Assembly (NCBI RefSeq): GCF_019645875.1
Contig: NZ_CP081000.1
Coordinates: forward strand, 2,418,001 to 2,482,000
Source: Mycolicibacterium senegalense
GTDB taxonomy: Bacteria; Actinomycetota; Actinomycetes; Mycobacteriales; Mycobacteriaceae
Length of the DNA stretch: 64,000 nucleotides
Reading direction: 5' to 3'
This document shows, piece by piece, positions 8,213 to 22,386 of the stretch. A program made the translations under genes and the position numbers. The stretch's first letter is position 1, and every line of letters begins with the position of its first letter. The notes beneath the pieces are model-generated. The model was not told the DNA's origin. It searched no databases and saw only the letters and a program-made list of their open reading frames with translations.

Positions 8213-9521
8213 GTTCGGCGGCGATCGCGCTGAACATCAACGACGTCTCCAGTGGCAGGGTGTCGAAGGCAGGTTCGGCCTGCGGCCACGTCGACCACTG
8301 GACGATCACCAGCTGCTGGGCTTGATCGACCATGATCACTTGGCCGAATATGCCGAGCGCCCAGAGGTTTTCCGCCATGGCCGGGGTGCGTGGTGGGCTC
8401 ACGTCACCGGCGTCGGCGGCGATACTGTTGTTCCACCACTGATAGCCGTAGCTGCCTTCAGGGTGGCTCGCGGTTACCGAATTCCGCGCTGTTGTCCACG
8501 TCCGCGCATCGCGGACCCACCCTTCGGGCAGGGTCTTCGTGCCGTCGGGCAGTTCACCGTTGCGCATCACATACAGCCCGAAGCGACCCCAATCGGTGAG
8601 GGTGGCGTTGAATCCGTGGCCTCCCATGTCGTGTCGGCCGAGTTCGTAGGAATGCCAGACCCCGTCGTCGGCCATGCCGAACGGTTTCCAGATGTTGTCC
8701 TGCAGATACGTGGCGAGATTGGTACCGGTGGCCTTCTCCAGGAGGTCTCCGAGCAACCAGGCGCCACCTGTGGTGTAGGACCACACCTCGCCGGGCTCGA
8801 CGCCGGGTTTCCGTTTGAGGCCGTGTACCAATCCGAACACGCACCGGTAGGTGTCGTCGGCGGCTTCGCAGGCGGTGAGTTTGGCGAAATCCGAACCCGG
8901 GTCGGTGTAATCCTCGTTCCAGTCGATCCCGGAGGTGTGCGTCATGAGCTGACGCACGGTAACTCCGTCGAACGCGGTCCCGACGAAATCGGGCTCGTAC
9001 TTCGTCACCGGATCATCGAGAGAACCGATCGCGCCTTCTTTCACCGCGACGCCGACCAGCGTGGACACCACTGACTTGCCGACCGAACGCGATGTCCACA
9101 GCGTCGAGGGACCGTTGCCGGCACCGTAGTGCTCATAGGCGATCTCGCCGTCCTTGAGCACCAGCATCCCCGTGACGCTCTGGCGAGCCAGATAGTCGTC
9201 CAGGTGGTGGGTGATTCCGCCGACGGTGTATGACGCGTCGGTCAACTGGTGCTCGGCGCGGGGAAGCGGGAACGGATCGCCGTGACGGAACAGGTCACCT
9301 GGGTAAGCCCGGTAGTCGTTGCGGAATCCGACCACCCGCTGCGACTGATCCCAGGTCAGCATGTCGGCGACGTTCGGCAGGTTGTCGTCTACCGGCTTGG
9401 GACACACGGTCATTCCCGCCACGCCGCAATCCGGCGGCTGCTGCGGGGCGCACGCACTCATCGAGCACACCAGCGCCAGAGCGGACGCGGTAGCGAGCGT
9501 GCGAGTTAACAGCACGGTCAC
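8199..9521 (-). CDS. Beta-lactamase-family serine hydrolase, putative lipoprotein
   Basis: A 440-residue protein of the class C beta-lactamase/esterase fold. The catalytic S146-V-G-K149 motif follows LWTSRS, and the SYTTGGAW region probably supplies the tyrosine motif. The N-terminus LALVCSMSAC ends in a lipobox-like MSAC with C24 as the lipidated cysteine, so the protein is probably anchored on the outer face of the membrane. The GTG at 9521 is used; GTG 9515 is an alternative. It is divergent from the DUF3097 gene with a 51-bp gap. Substrate unknown; these proteins are often esterases or peptidases rather than true beta-lactamases. Confidence 0.85.
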   Translation of the reverse strand: MTVLLTRTLATASALALVCSMSACAPQQPPDCGVAGMTVCPKPVDDNLPNVADMLTWDQSQRVVGFRNDYRAYPGDLFRHGDPFPLPRAEHQLTDASYTVGGITHHLDDYLARQSVTGMLVLKDGEIAYEHYGAGNGPSTLWTSRSVGKSVVSTLVGVAVKEGAIGSLDDPVTKYEPDFVGTAFDGVTVRQLMTHTSGIDWNEDYTDPGSDFAKLTACEAADDTYRCVFGLVHGLKRKPGVEPGEVWSYTTGGAWLLGDLLEKATGTNLATYLQDNIWKPFGMADDGVWHSYELGRHDMGGHGFNATLTDWGRFGLYVMRNGELPDGTKTLPEGWVRDARTWTTARNSVTASHPEGSYGYQWWNNSIAADAGDVSPPRTPAMAENLWALGIFGQVIMVDQAQQLVIVQWSTWPQAEPAFDTLPLETSLMFSAIAAELNRR

Positions 9522-9572
9522 GATGGTATGTCGCAACGTCGGCTTTTCCGCGGGCGTTTCTAGGATCGCCGC

Positions 9573-10406
9573 GTGACTGATCGCTACGGATCCGACATCC
9601 TGTCCCGAAACCCGCACACCCCGAAGCTGACTCGATCGAAGGAACAGCCCGCGGAGAAGGGCCTCGTAGTCGAGGACGCCCAGAGCGGTTACGTGGGTGC
9701 CGTGGTGCGGATCGAGGGCGGCCGCGTCGAACTCGAAGACCGCCGAGGCAAGGTACGGGCATTCCCGATGGGGCCGGGGTTCCTCATCGACGGCAAGCCG
9801 GTGAGCCTCGTCGTACCCAAACGGACCGCGGCACCGGCCCGCACGGCGTCGGGTTCGGTGGCGGTACCGAACGCCAAGGCCCGGGTCGCGCTGGCCAGCC
9901 GGATCTACGTCGAAGGCCGCCACGACGCCGAACTCGTCGAACAGGTCTGGGGTGCTGATCTGCGCATCGAGGGCGTCGTCGTCGAATATCTGGGCGGCGT
10001 CGACGACCTGGCCGACATCGTCGCCGAGTTCGCGCCCGGACCGGGCCGGCGTTTGGGCGTGCTGGTCGATCACCTGGTCACCGGGTCCAAGGAGGCGCGG
10101 ATCGCCGAGGTGGTACGGCGCGGCCCCGGCGGGGAGCACACCCTGGTGGTCGGGCATCCGTTCGTCGATATCTGGCAGTCCGTCAAACCGGCCCGGCTCG
10201 GGATGAAGGCCTGGCCGACCGTGCCGCGCAGCATCGAGTGGAAACACGGCATCTGTGAAGCGCTGGGCTGGCCGCATCAGGATCAGGCCGACATCGCCCG
10301 GGCCTGGCAGCGGATCCGTGGGCGGGTGCGGGACTGGAACGATCTGGAGCCCGCGCTGATCGGCCGGGTCGAGGAACTCATCGATTTCGTGACCGCACCG
10401 GCGTAG
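9573..10406 (+). CDS. DUF3097 family protein
   Basis: A 277-residue soluble protein conserved in actinobacteria and of unknown function. It begins with a disordered basic stretch (RNPHTPKLTRSKEQPAEKG). The central region SRIYVEGRHDAELVEQVWG followed by GRRLGVLVDHLVTGSKEARIA resembles a TOPRIM-like acidic fold (VEGRHDA, VLVDH), which would suggest a nucleic-acid role; that resemblance is my inference. The start is GTG 9573. It lies 30 bp upstream of rarA on the same strand and may be co-transcribed with it. Confidence 0.85.
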   Translation: MTDRYGSDILSRNPHTPKLTRSKEQPAEKGLVVEDAQSGYVGAVVRIEGGRVELEDRRGKVRAFPMGPGFLIDGKPVSLVVPKRTAAPARTASGSVAVPNAKARVALASRIYVEGRHDAELVEQVWGADLRIEGVVVEYLGGVDDLADIVAEFAPGPGRRLGVLVDHLVTGSKEARIAEVVRRGPGGEHTLVVGHPFVDIWQSVKPARLGMKAWPTVPRSIEWKHGICEALGWPHQDQADIARAWQRIRGRVRDWNDLEPALIGRVEELIDFVTAPA

Positions 10407-10436
10407 CCCGTCGTGTCGGCGTGGTAAGCAGAAGGC

Positions 10437-11816
10437 GTGTCCGACAGTTTGTTCGACGTGCCCGGTGAGCCCGCATCCGCGGGGTCCGGTGCACCGGCGC
10501 CCGCTTCGGGGTTGGTCGGCTCCTCGCCCGAGCGCTCGTCGGCGCCGCTGGCGGTGCGGATGCGCCCGGCCGGCCTCGACGAGGTAGTCGGCCAGACCCA
10601 CCTGCTGCAGGCCGGTTCGCCGTTGCGGCGCCTGGTCGAAGGATCCGGCGCCGCATCCGTCATCCTCTACGGCCCGCCCGGCACCGGAAAGACCACGCTG
10701 GCCTCGCTGATCTCGCAGGCCACCGGTCGGCGGTTCGAAGCGCTGTCGGCGCTGAGCGCCGGCGTCAAGGAGGTCCGCGCCGTGATCGACACAGCGCGGC
10801 GGGCCGCGGTCCACGGCGAACAGACCGTGCTGTTCATCGACGAGGTACACCGGTTCTCCAAGACGCAGCAGGACGCACTGCTGGCGGCGGTGGAGAACCG
10901 GGTCGTCCTGCTGGTCGCCGCGACCACGGAAAACCCGTCGTTCTCGGTCGTCGCGCCGCTGCTGTCACGCTCGCTGATCCTGCAGCTGCAGCCGCTGAGC
11001 GCCCAGGACATCGGCACCGTGGTGCGCCGGGCACTGGCCGATCCGCGCGGGCTCGGCGGTGCCGTCGAGGCCACCGACGAGGCCGTCGAACTGCTGGTGC
11101 GGCTGTCCTCGGGCGACGCCCGCCGCGCTCTGACCGCCCTGGAAGTGGCCGCCGAAACCGCAGGCGGCGCGGGCGGCACCATCACCGTCGAGATCATCGA
11201 GCAGTCACTGGACAAGGCCGCCGTGCGCTACGACCGCGACGGCGATCAGCACTACGACGTGATCAGCGCATTCATCAAGTCGGTGCGTGGCTCCGATGTC
11301 GATGCGGCGTTGCACTACCTGGCTCGGATGCTGGTGGCGGGGGAGGACCCCCGATTCGTCGCGCGCCGGTTGATGATCCTGGCCAGCGAGGACATCGGGA
11401 TGGCCGACCCCACCGCGCTGCCGACCGCGGTCGCCGCCGCGCAGACCGTGCAGCTGATCGGGATGCCCGAGGCGCAACTGACGTTGGCGCACGCGACAGT
11501 CCATCTGGCGACCGCGCCCAAGTCCAACGCGGTGACCACCGCTCTGGGTGCGGCGATGAACGACATCCGAGCCGGCAAGGCCGGTTTGGTGCCGCCGCAT
11601 CTGCGGGACGGCCACTACTCGGGAGCGCAGAAGCTCGGCAACGCCGTGGGATACAAGTACGCCCACGATCATCCGGACGGCGTTGTGCCGCAACAGTATC
11701 CACCCGACGACCTGGTGGGGGTCGACTACTACCAGCCGACCGGTCGCGGTTTCGAACGCGAGCTCGCCACCCGGGTGGAGAAGTTACGGGCCATCATTCG
11801 GCGCGTGCGGCGCTGA
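10437..11816 (+). CDS. rarA: Replication-associated recombination protein RarA (MgsA), AAA+ ATPase
   Basis: A 459-residue AAA+ clamp-loader-like ATPase acting at stalled replication forks. Walker A is G79-P-P-G-T-G-K-T-T87, Walker B is [10 protein letters not shown] (D136, E137), and sensor 1 is [10 protein letters not shown]. The C-terminal tetramerisation region includes [28 protein letters not shown], a family hallmark. It corresponds to Rv2559c. The start is GTG 10437. The N-terminal ~35 residues are low-complexity Pro/Ala/Ser, with SLFDVP at positions 4-9 resembling a beta-clamp-binding peptide. A strong hairpin terminator follows. Confidence 0.95.
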   Translation: MSDSLFDVPGEPASAGSGAPAPASGLVGSSPERSSAPLAVRMRPAGLDEVVGQTHLLQAGSPLRRLVEGSGAASVILYGPPGTGKTTLASLISQATGRRFEALSALSAGVKEVRAVIDTARRAAVHGEQTVLFIDEVHRFSKTQQDALLAAVENRVVLLVAATTENPSFSVVAPLLSRSLILQLQPLSAQDIGTVVRRALADPRGLGGAVEATDEAVELLVRLSSGDARRALTALEVAAETAGGAGGTITVEIIEQSLDKAAVRYDRDGDQHYDVISAFIKSVRGSDVDAALHYLARMLVAGEDPRFVARRLMILASEDIGMADPTALPTAVAAAQTVQLIGMPEAQLTLAHATVHLATAPKSNAVTTALGAAMNDIRAGKAGLVPPHLRDGHYSGAQKLGNAVGYKYAHDHPDGVVPQQYPPDDLVGVDYYQPTGRGFERELATRVEKLRAIIRRVRR

Positions 11817-11831
11817 CGGGACGAACGAAAA

Positions 11832-11867
11832 CCACGGTCCCGGTTGAACATTCAACCGGGACCGTGG
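11832..11867. terminator. Bidirectional hairpin terminator after rarA
   Basis: A perfect 17-bp inverted repeat, arms 11832-11848 and 11851-11867 separated by only CA. It sits between the convergent rarA and GlsB-family genes. There is no T-run, as is common for mycobacterial terminators. It probably serves both strands. Confidence 0.85.
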
Positions 11868-11880
11868 TCGGGTTAGATGG

Positions 11881-12189
11881 TCAGCGCATCAGGCCGGACC
11901 GGCGGGTGCCGAAAAGGCCGGTCCTGCCGCGTCCCATGAACGCGGACACCAGCGCCACACCGATGGTGGCGACGATGACCTGGACGAGCAGTTCGAGCCA
12001 GTCGATGCCGCTGGTCATCGTCGGGATGCCGAGCGCACGGGCGATGGCGCTGCCGATGAACGCCGACACGATGCCGACCAGGATCGTCACCAGAATCCCG
12101 ATGGGTTGTCTGCCGGGAACGATCAGGCGGCCGATCAGGCCGACGACGATGCCGATCAAGATCGCGCTGATGATGCCGGTGATGGTCAT
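11881..12189 (-). CDS. GlsB/YeaQ/YmgE family stress-response membrane protein
   Basis: A small 102-residue protein with three hydrophobic segments, starting MTITGIISAILIGIVVGLIGRLIVPG, typical of the transglycosylase-associated (GlsB/YeaQ/YmgE) family. The ATG at 12189 is chosen because it follows CTGGAGGAGAA at ideal spacing. The tail FMGRGRTGLFGTRRSGLMR is basic and probably cytoplasmic. Family members are linked to general stress responses without a defined biochemical role. It reads towards the shared terminator at 11832-11867. Confidence 0.88.
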   Translation of the reverse strand: MTITGIISAILIGIVVGLIGRLIVPGRQPIGILVTILVGIVSAFIGSAIARALGIPTMTSGIDWLELLVQVIVATIGVALVSAFMGRGRTGLFGTRRSGLMR

Positions 12190-12278
12190 TTCTCCTCCAG
12201 GGCTGTATTGGGCTGGAGGGGAGATACCCCGGGCATTCACCGTCCAAACGGTGCCGTCAATTCTGGACGCCTTCTCGG

Positions 12279-12899
12279 TCAGGCCATCTCGGGAACCCGC
12301 AGGTGGGCGAGTGCGAGCTCGTATTCGCCGACATCGATCTGATCGGCACTCAGGTCACGTAGGCGGGCGGTACGTAACGCCCTGGCCTGGTCGCGGTTGC
12401 GGTCCATTGCTTCTGGGCTGTCGAAAGTGGCCGAGGACACCGCTCGTCCCGAAGCCCGGTCGAGCATGAGGCTGGCACTGCAGAAGCCCTCGAGGTCTTC
12501 CATAGCCGGCAGTACCGAGGCGCGGTAGAAGTCCAGGGCCCGGTCGAAAAGTTCGGGGCGGGTTCGCAGCCAGGTGGCCCGTACACAAGCGCCCGGCCCC
12601 GAATATTGCTCGCGGTGGACCACCGCGATCTCCCATTCGTCGACGGTGGCGGTCCCGGCGAATGTCTCCACCACACGGTGGCGCATCGGCGCTACCGCGG
12701 CGGCACTGGCGTGCATGGCGTCTTCGGACCGCCAGGCCGTCGTCAGCACGCAGTCGCCTGATTCCCGGTTCACCATCAGCGACAGGCCGACGCAGCCGTC
12801 CACGTCGTCGAGGGCCGGCATCACCTCGTCACGAACATGGGCGATGCCGGCGTCGATGGCCTGGGCGCGCGCTGCGATCGTGGTTGAACGTGCGAACAC
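12279..12899 (-). CDS. Conserved protein with two ABM-like halves (Rv2557/Rv2558-like)
   Basis: A 206-residue soluble protein. The two halves look alike: each has an RT/RTR-start strand, a helix with EVMPAL or SVLPAMEDLEGF, then a VNRESGDCVLTTAWRSEDAM or LDRASGRAVSSATFDSPEAM segment. This pattern suggests two antibiotic-biosynthesis-monooxygenase-like (dimeric alpha+beta barrel) repeats. Position between rarA and yjbQ matches the paralogous pair Rv2557/Rv2558 of M. tuberculosis; only one copy is present here. The start is GTG 12899 after a GGAAGGGG-type site. Function unknown. Confidence 0.75.
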   Translation of the reverse strand: MFARSTTIAARAQAIDAGIAHVRDEVMPALDDVDGCVGLSLMVNRESGDCVLTTAWRSEDAMHASAAAVAPMRHRVVETFAGTATVDEWEIAVVHREQYSGPGACVRATWLRTRPELFDRALDFYRASVLPAMEDLEGFCSASLMLDRASGRAVSSATFDSPEAMDRNRDQARALRTARLRDLSADQIDVGEYELALAHLRVPEMA

Positions 12900-13015
12900 G
12901 ATCCACCCCTTCCGTGCCAGGGCGGCGCCCCGGTGGCGCCACCGGTTCCACCTCCACCTTCCTCCGGTGTGTCGCGGCGAGCAATGGTGTGGCGGCTGAC
13001 TCGTAGGCTGGACTG

Positions 13016-13417
13016 ATGGATACCGACGTGATCGACGTGGACACCTCGCGGCGGCGCATCGTCGACCTCACCGACTCGGTACGTGAGTTCTGCGGCTCGC
13101 ACCGCGACGGTTTGTGCAACGTGTTCGTCCCGCATGCGACCGCGGGGGTCGCGATCATCGAAACCGGTGCCGGCTCCGACGACGACCTGCTCGATACGCT
13201 GGAACGGTTGTTGCCGCGCGACGATCGTTACCGGCACAGCCACGGTTCGTTCGGCCATGGCGCCGACCACGTACTGCCCGCCCTGGTGTCCCCGTCGGTC
13301 ACGCTGCCGGTCCAGGCGGGTCGTCCATTGCTGGGAACCTGGCAGAGCGTGGTGCTGGTCGACCTGAACCGGGACAACCCGCAACGCAGCGTCCGACTGA
13401 GCTTTCTGGGGCAGTGA
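13016..13417 (+). CDS. YjbQ family (UPF0047) protein
   Basis: A 133-residue protein with the UPF0047 signature, including the conserved FVPHATAGVAIIETG and DRYRHSHGSFGHGADHVLPALVSPSVTLPV, whose histidines cluster as in the metal-containing active site of the family. Some relatives show weak thiamine-phosphate synthase activity, but the physiological role is unclear. Corresponds to Rv2556c, which sits beside alaS as here. The start is ATG 13016. Confidence 0.9.
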   Translation: MDTDVIDVDTSRRRIVDLTDSVREFCGSHRDGLCNVFVPHATAGVAIIETGAGSDDDLLDTLERLLPRDDRYRHSHGSFGHGADHVLPALVSPSVTLPVQAGRPLLGTWQSVVLVDLNRDNPQRSVRLSFLGQ

Positions 13418-13524
13418 CGCTCGTCGCCTTTTCGGGGCGAACACGCAGAACGGTAATGTAAAGCGGTCGAACTGGTGGTTGCCGCGCAACCCCAGCCACC
13501 CACGAACACGAGGACACGAGCAAC

Positions 13525-16215
<2,691 letters not shown>

Positions 16216-16219
16216 CTTC

Positions 16220-16738
16220 GTGTCCGACACGGTCGACGACCGGCTACCGGACCGCCCAGGGGACGACGACCCCGGACGCGGACGGCGCATCGGCATCGAC
16301 GTCGGAACCGTCCGCATCGGCGTCGCCAGTTGCGATCCCGACGGAATCCTGGCCACCCCGGTCGAGACCGTGCAGCGGGACAAGCGGGACCGGTCGGGCA
16401 AGCACCTGCGACGACTGGTGAAGCTGATCGGCGAGTACGAGGCGGTCGAGGTCATCGTCGGACTGCCGCGCACGCTCGCCGACCGCGCCGGCAGCTCAGC
16501 CGTCGACGCCGTCGAACTGGCCGATCTGCTGGCACGTCGAATCGCTCCGATACCGGTGCGGATGGCCGACGAGCGGCTCACTACTGTGACGGCTCAACGG
16601 TCGTTGCGTGAGGCGGGGGTTCGGGCCAAGGGACAGAAGGCGATGATCGACCAGGCCGCTGCGGTGGGCATTCTGCAGAGCTGGCTGGATCAGCGACGTG
16701 CGGCCCTGGCTGCGCGCGGAGAGGGCATGGATGGCTGA
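16220..16738 (+). CDS. ruvX: Holliday junction resolvase-like RuvX (YqgF)
   Basis: A 172-residue RNase H-fold protein of the YqgF/RuvX family, linked to pre-16S rRNA processing in other bacteria. Conserved motifs are [15 protein letters not shown] with the first catalytic Asp, [27 protein letters not shown] and [18 protein letters not shown] with the last catalytic Asp. The start is GTG 16220, 4 bp after the alaS stop. An acidic Asp/Pro/Arg-rich N-terminal extension of about 20 residues precedes the core. It overlaps mltG by 8 bp. Corresponds to Rv2554c. Confidence 0.93.
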   Translation: MSDTVDDRLPDRPGDDDPGRGRRIGIDVGTVRIGVASCDPDGILATPVETVQRDKRDRSGKHLRRLVKLIGEYEAVEVIVGLPRTLADRAGSSAVDAVELADLLARRIAPIPVRMADERLTTVTAQRSLREAGVRAKGQKAMIDQAAAVGILQSWLDQRRAALAARGEGMDG

Positions 16739-17975
16739 GAAGTGGGGTGCCGACAAAGCGAAGCCCGCAACGGTCGGACCACCGCGGCGCGGGCTGAGCA
16801 AGGCCGAGCGGGCCCGCAAAGCCCGCAACGACCGCAAACGACGCACCACCAGGGGCCTGTCCATCGCAGCGCTCATCGTGGTGATGATCGGTGCGGTATT
16901 CCTGGGTTCCAAGCTGTGGCACAGCATGTCCGGCAGCGCCAACGACTACGCCGGTGACGGCGTGGCCGATGTCGTGGTCCAGGTTCACGACGGCGATTCC
17001 ACGACCGCCATCGGAAAGACCCTTCAGGGCAAGAAAGTGGTCGCCACGGTCAAGGCCTTCGTCGACGCGGCGCACAAGAACGAGGCGATCTCGGCGATCC
17101 AGCCCGGTTTCTACAAATTGCGGACCGAGATTCCGGCCGCCGATGCCGTTGAGCGTCTTGCTGATCCGGAGAGCCGGGTGGGCAAGCTCACCATCCCGGA
17201 AGGCCGCCAGCTCGACGACACCGCCGACGTCAAGACCAAGGCCGTCACCGACGGCGTCTTCACGCTGATCTCGCAGGCCTCCTGTGTCGAACTCGACGGC
17301 AAGAAGCGCTGCGTGCCGGTCGACGCGCTCCGCGCGGCCGCACAGACGGCGCCCGCCGCCGCGCTGGCGGTACCGGACTGGGCGGCGGCTCCCGTCGCCG
17401 CGATGCCCAACGATCATCGGCGGCTGGAGGGGCTGATCGCGCCCGGCACCTGGAATGTCGACCCCGCGGGCTCGGCGCAGGAAATCTTGTCCAGCCTGAT
17501 CGCGGGCAGCGCCACGCTCTACACCCAGAGCGGTCTGCTCGACACCGCCGCGGCAATGCAGATGTCGCCGTATCAGATCCTCACCGTCGGTTCCCTGGTG
17601 CAACGCGAAGCCAAACCACAGGACTTCGCCAAGGTCGCCCGGGTGATCTACAACCGGCTCGCCGAACATCGCAAGCTGGAGTTCGACTCGACCGTGAACT
17701 ACCCGCTGGATCGCCAGGAAGTGGCGACCACCGATGACGACCGGGCCAAGGTGACGCCCTGGAATACCTATATGAGCCAAGGACTTCCACAGACCCCGAT
17801 CTGCTCGCCCGGCACCGATGCACTGGCCGCGGCCGAACATCCCGCCGACGGGGACTGGTTGTATTTCGTGACCATCGACATGCAGGGCACGACGCTGTTC
17901 ACCCGCGACTATGAGCAACACCTGGCCAATATCGAACAGGCGCAGCACAACGGTGTCCTCGACAGTGCCCGATAG
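16731..17975 (+). CDS. mltG: Endolytic murein transglycosylase MltG
   Basis: A 414-residue cell-wall enzyme predicted to cut nascent glycan strands near the inner membrane. A basic cytoplasmic N-terminus is followed by one membrane span (residues ~42-64, [21 protein letters not shown]), a LysM-like segment and the YceG/MltG domain. The catalytic glutamate is E293 in [22 protein letters not shown]. The ATG at 16731 overlaps ruvX and follows AGAGGGC. The family end motif ([40 protein letters not shown]) is intact. Corresponds to Rv2553c. Confidence 0.93.
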   Translation: MAEKWGADKAKPATVGPPRRGLSKAERARKARNDRKRRTTRGLSIAALIVVMIGAVFLGSKLWHSMSGSANDYAGDGVADVVVQVHDGDSTTAIGKTLQGKKVVATVKAFVDAAHKNEAISAIQPGFYKLRTEIPAADAVERLADPESRVGKLTIPEGRQLDDTADVKTKAVTDGVFTLISQASCVELDGKKRCVPVDALRAAAQTAPAAALAVPDWAAAPVAAMPNDHRRLEGLIAPGTWNVDPAGSAQEILSSLIAGSATLYTQSGLLDTAAAMQMSPYQILTVGSLVQREAKPQDFAKVARVIYNRLAEHRKLEFDSTVNYPLDRQEVATTDDDRAKVTPWNTYMSQGLPQTPICSPGTDALAAAEHPADGDWLYFVTIDMQGTTLFTRDYEQHLANIEQAQHNGVLDSAR

Positions 17976-17988
17976 GCGGCCTGCCGCC

Positions 17989-18795
17989 GTGCCCGCTAGG
18001 CGTAAAGCCGCCGTCCTCGGCTCACCCATCACCCACTCGCGCTCGCCGCAGCTGCACCTGGCCGCGTACCGGGCGCTGGGCCTGCCGTCGTGGACCTATG
18101 AGCGCATCGAGTGCACGGCCGAACAGCTGCCCGGCCTCGTCAGCGCCCTGGGCCCGGAATGGGTCGGACTGTCGGTCACCATGCCGGGCAAGTTCGCTGC
18201 CCTGGAGTTCGCCGATCAGCGCACCGACCGGGCGCAGCTGGTGGGCTCTGCCAACACTCTGGTCCAGCTGCCCGCGGGCGGCTGGCGCGCCGACAACACC
18301 GATATCGACGGCGTCGTCGGAGCGCTCGGCGCCGCCGGTGACTCCGCTCTGGTGATCGGATCCGGCGGCACCGCCCCGGCCGCCGTCGTCGCCCTGGCAG
18401 AGCTGGGAGCGCAGCGGATCACGATCGTCGCCCGTGACGAGGGGAAGGCATCGCGCTTGGTGGACCTGGCCAACCGCTGCGGTGCGCAGGGCAGCTGGTG
18501 CGACATCGCCGGCAGCGCCCTGACCGATGCGGTCGCCACCGCCGACTCGGCTGTCAGCACCATTCCGGCCGACGCGGCCGCCGCGTACGCGGACACGCTG
18601 GCCGCTGTGCCGCGCGTTCTCGATGCCATCTACGACCCGTGGCCGACACCGCTGGCCGCGGCTGTCGAGGCGGCCGGCGGCGAGGCGATCAACGGCCTGC
18701 AGATGCTGCTGAACCAGGCCTTCGCCCAGGTGGAGCAGTTCACCGGGATGCCGGCACCCAAAGAGGCGATGAGGGACGCGCTGCTGCGGCCTTAG
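17989..18795 (+). CDS. aroE: Shikimate dehydrogenase
   Basis: A shikimate-pathway enzyme reducing 3-dehydroshikimate to shikimate with NADPH. From GTG 17989 the protein is 268 residues. The N-terminal shikimate-binding SPITHSRSPQLH, the catalytic lysine motif SVTMPGKFAAL, DNTDIDG, the Rossmann GSGGTAPA and GLQMLLNQAFAQVEQFTG are all present. GTG 17989 is preferred because AGGCGG lies 9 nt upstream and it matches the start of the M. tuberculosis enzyme (Rv2552c); GTG 17953 and 17965, inside the end of mltG, are alternatives. Next gene is the prepilin peptidase. Confidence 0.93.
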   Translation: MPARRKAAVLGSPITHSRSPQLHLAAYRALGLPSWTYERIECTAEQLPGLVSALGPEWVGLSVTMPGKFAALEFADQRTDRAQLVGSANTLVQLPAGGWRADNTDIDGVVGALGAAGDSALVIGSGGTAPAAVVALAELGAQRITIVARDEGKASRLVDLANRCGAQGSWCDIAGSALTDAVATADSAVSTIPADAAAAYADTLAAVPRVLDAIYDPWPTPLAAAVEAAGGEAINGLQMLLNQAFAQVEQFTGMPAPKEAMRDALLRP

Positions 18796-18804
18796 CCTCG
18801 ATTG

Positions 18805-19230
18805 ATGGGGGCGGGGTTGACGGTGCTCGCGGGCGCCTGGCTGCTGGTGCTCAGTGGCTACGACATCGCCGAACGGCGGCTACCGAACTGGCTGACGATG
18901 CCGGGAGCCGTGTTGATTCCCGTGGCGGCGGCGCTGGCCGGGCGTGGACTGGCCGCCTTGGCCGGGGCCGCGGCGCTGGCGGTGCTGTACCTGCTGGTGC
19001 ATATGGCCGCGCCGCGTTCGATGGGCGGCGGCGACGTCAAACTCGCGGTCGGTCTCGGCGCGATGACCGGCGCGTTCGGCGCCGACATATGGCTGCTGGC
19101 GGCGCTGGCCGCGCCGTTGCTCACCGCATGCCTGGCACTCGGCGCAGCCGTCCGCGGTATCCGCACGGTTCCGCACGGCCCGTCGATGTGTGCGGCCAGT
19201 GCCGCGGCGGTGGGCCTGGTGCTGCTGTAA
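18805..19230 (+). CDS. A24-family prepilin peptidase-like protein
   Basis: A 141-residue membrane protein with about four hydrophobic segments. The two catalytic aspartates of aspartyl prepilin/preflagellin peptidases are visible as D20 (GYDIAERRLPNW) and D77 (MGGGDVKLA). It lacks the N-terminal cytoplasmic methyltransferase domain of full-size PilD, as does its counterpart Rv2551c. The ATG at 18805 is used (a TTG lies one codon upstream). No pilin genes are in the window, so its substrate is elsewhere or unknown. Confidence 0.87.
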   Translation: MGAGLTVLAGAWLLVLSGYDIAERRLPNWLTMPGAVLIPVAAALAGRGLAALAGAAALAVLYLLVHMAAPRSMGGGDVKLAVGLGAMTGAFGADIWLLAALAAPLLTACLALGAAVRGIRTVPHGPSMCAASAAAVGLVLL

Positions 19231-19249
19231 GCGCGGTGAGCGTCGGCTC

Positions 19250-19280
19250 GTGTGCCAAGAATCGCGGGAATGTGGCACAC
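19250..19280. repeat. 8-bp inverted repeat upstream of aroC
   Basis: Perfect arms GTGTGCCA (19250-19257) and TGGCACAC (19273-19280) with a 15-nt loop lie in the 118-bp gap between the prepilin peptidase and aroC. It may be a weak terminator or a regulator site; nothing decides between them. Confidence 0.4.
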
Positions 19281-19348
19281 AAGGCAACATTGGCCGTTGG
19301 TGACCACGGATTTCGGGAGGCAAACCCCGACGTGGGAGAATGACACCC

Positions 19349-20547
19349 GTGTTGCGTTGGACCACAGCTGGTGAATCCCACGGCCGCGCCCTGGTGGCCA
19401 TGCTCGAAGGGATGGTTGCCGGCGTGCCCATCACCTCCGAGGAGATCGGGGCACAGCTCAAGCGTCGTCGTCTCGGCTATGGCCGGGGTGCTCGGATGAA
19501 GTTCGAACAGGACCAGGTCACCATGCTGGCCGGGGTGCGTCACGGCACCACCCTGGGCGGGCCGATCGCGATCGAGATCGGCAACACCGAATGGCCCAAG
19601 TGGGAGACCGTGATGTCTCCGGACCCGGTCGACCCCGCCGAGCTCGACGTGGCGCGTAACGCCCCGCTGACCCGTCCCCGCCCGGGGCATGCCGACTACG
19701 CCGGCATGCTCAAGTACGGCTTCGACGACGCCCGCCCGGTGCTGGAACGTGCCAGTGCCCGCGAGACCGCCGCCCGGGTGGCGGCAGGCACCGTGGCCCG
19801 GGCCTTCCTGCGGGCCGCGCTCGGTGTCGAGGTGGTCTCGCACGTCATCTCCATCGGTGCGTCCGAGCCGTACGCCGGCCCGCCGCCGCAGTTCTCCGAC
19901 CTGGAGAAGATCGACGCGAGCCCCGTCCGAGCGTTTGACGAAGCCGCTGAAGCATCGATGATCGCCGAGATCGAGGCCGCCAAGAAAGACGGCGACACGC
20001 TGGGCGGCGTCGTCGAGGTCGTGGTCGAAGGCCTGCCGATCGGGTTGGGCTCGTTCACCAGCGGTGACAACCGCCTCGACAGCCAGCTTGCCGCCGCGGT
20101 GATGGGCATCCAGGCGATCAAGGGCGTGGAGATCGGCGACGGTTTCGAAACCGCCCGACGTCGCGGCAGCGTCGCTCACGACGAGATGTACCCCGGCCCA
20201 GACGGAATCCTGCGCTCCACCAACCGGGCCGGCGGCCTGGAAGGCGGCATGACCAACGGCCAGGCCCTGCGGGTCCGGGCCGCGATGAAGCCCATCTCGA
20301 CCGTTCCTCGGGCGCTGGCCACCGTCGACATGGCCACCGGTGAAGAAGCCGTCGCCATCCACCAGCGGTCGGATGTGTGCGCGGTACCTGCCGCAGGCGT
20401 CGTGGTGGAAACCATGGTCGCGCTGGTGGTCGCCCGCGCGGTGCTGGAGAAGTTCGGCGGGGACTCGCTGGCCGAGACCCGCGCCAACATCGACGCCTAC
20501 CTGCGGGCCGTCGCCGAGCGCGAGCCGGCGGCGCAGGCCCTGGGCTG

Positions 20548-20548
<1 letters not shown>
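19349..20548 (+). CDS. aroC: Chorismate synthase
   Basis: The last shikimate-pathway enzyme, making chorismate from EPSP with reduced FMN; 399 residues from GTG 19349. The signatures [75 protein letters not shown] and [10 protein letters not shown] are all intact. GTG 19349 is favoured over ATG 19340 because GGGAG lies 10 nt before the GTG but only 2 nt before the ATG, and the M. tuberculosis protein starts at this residue. The stop overlaps the aroK start as TGATG. Confidence 0.96.
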
Positions 20549-22347
<1,799 letters not shown>

Positions 22348-22365
22348 CGCGCCTGAATCTGTGAG

Positions 22366-22381
22366 CTGCCCCCGCGGGCAG
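22366..22381. terminator. Small GC hairpin between aroB and the convergent membrane gene
   Basis: CTGCCC, 4-nt loop, GGGCAG immediately beyond the end of the minus-strand gene. A likely companion terminator to the hairpin at 22318-22347. Confidence 0.45.
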
Positions 22382-22386
22382 ATCGG

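Noticed and set aside
8199..10850. An 883-codon open frame on the minus strand
   Set aside because: Only its last 440 codons (to 8199) form a recognisable protein, the serine hydrolase. The rest is antisense to DUF3097 and rarA, has no domain resemblance, and arises from high-GC codon bias.
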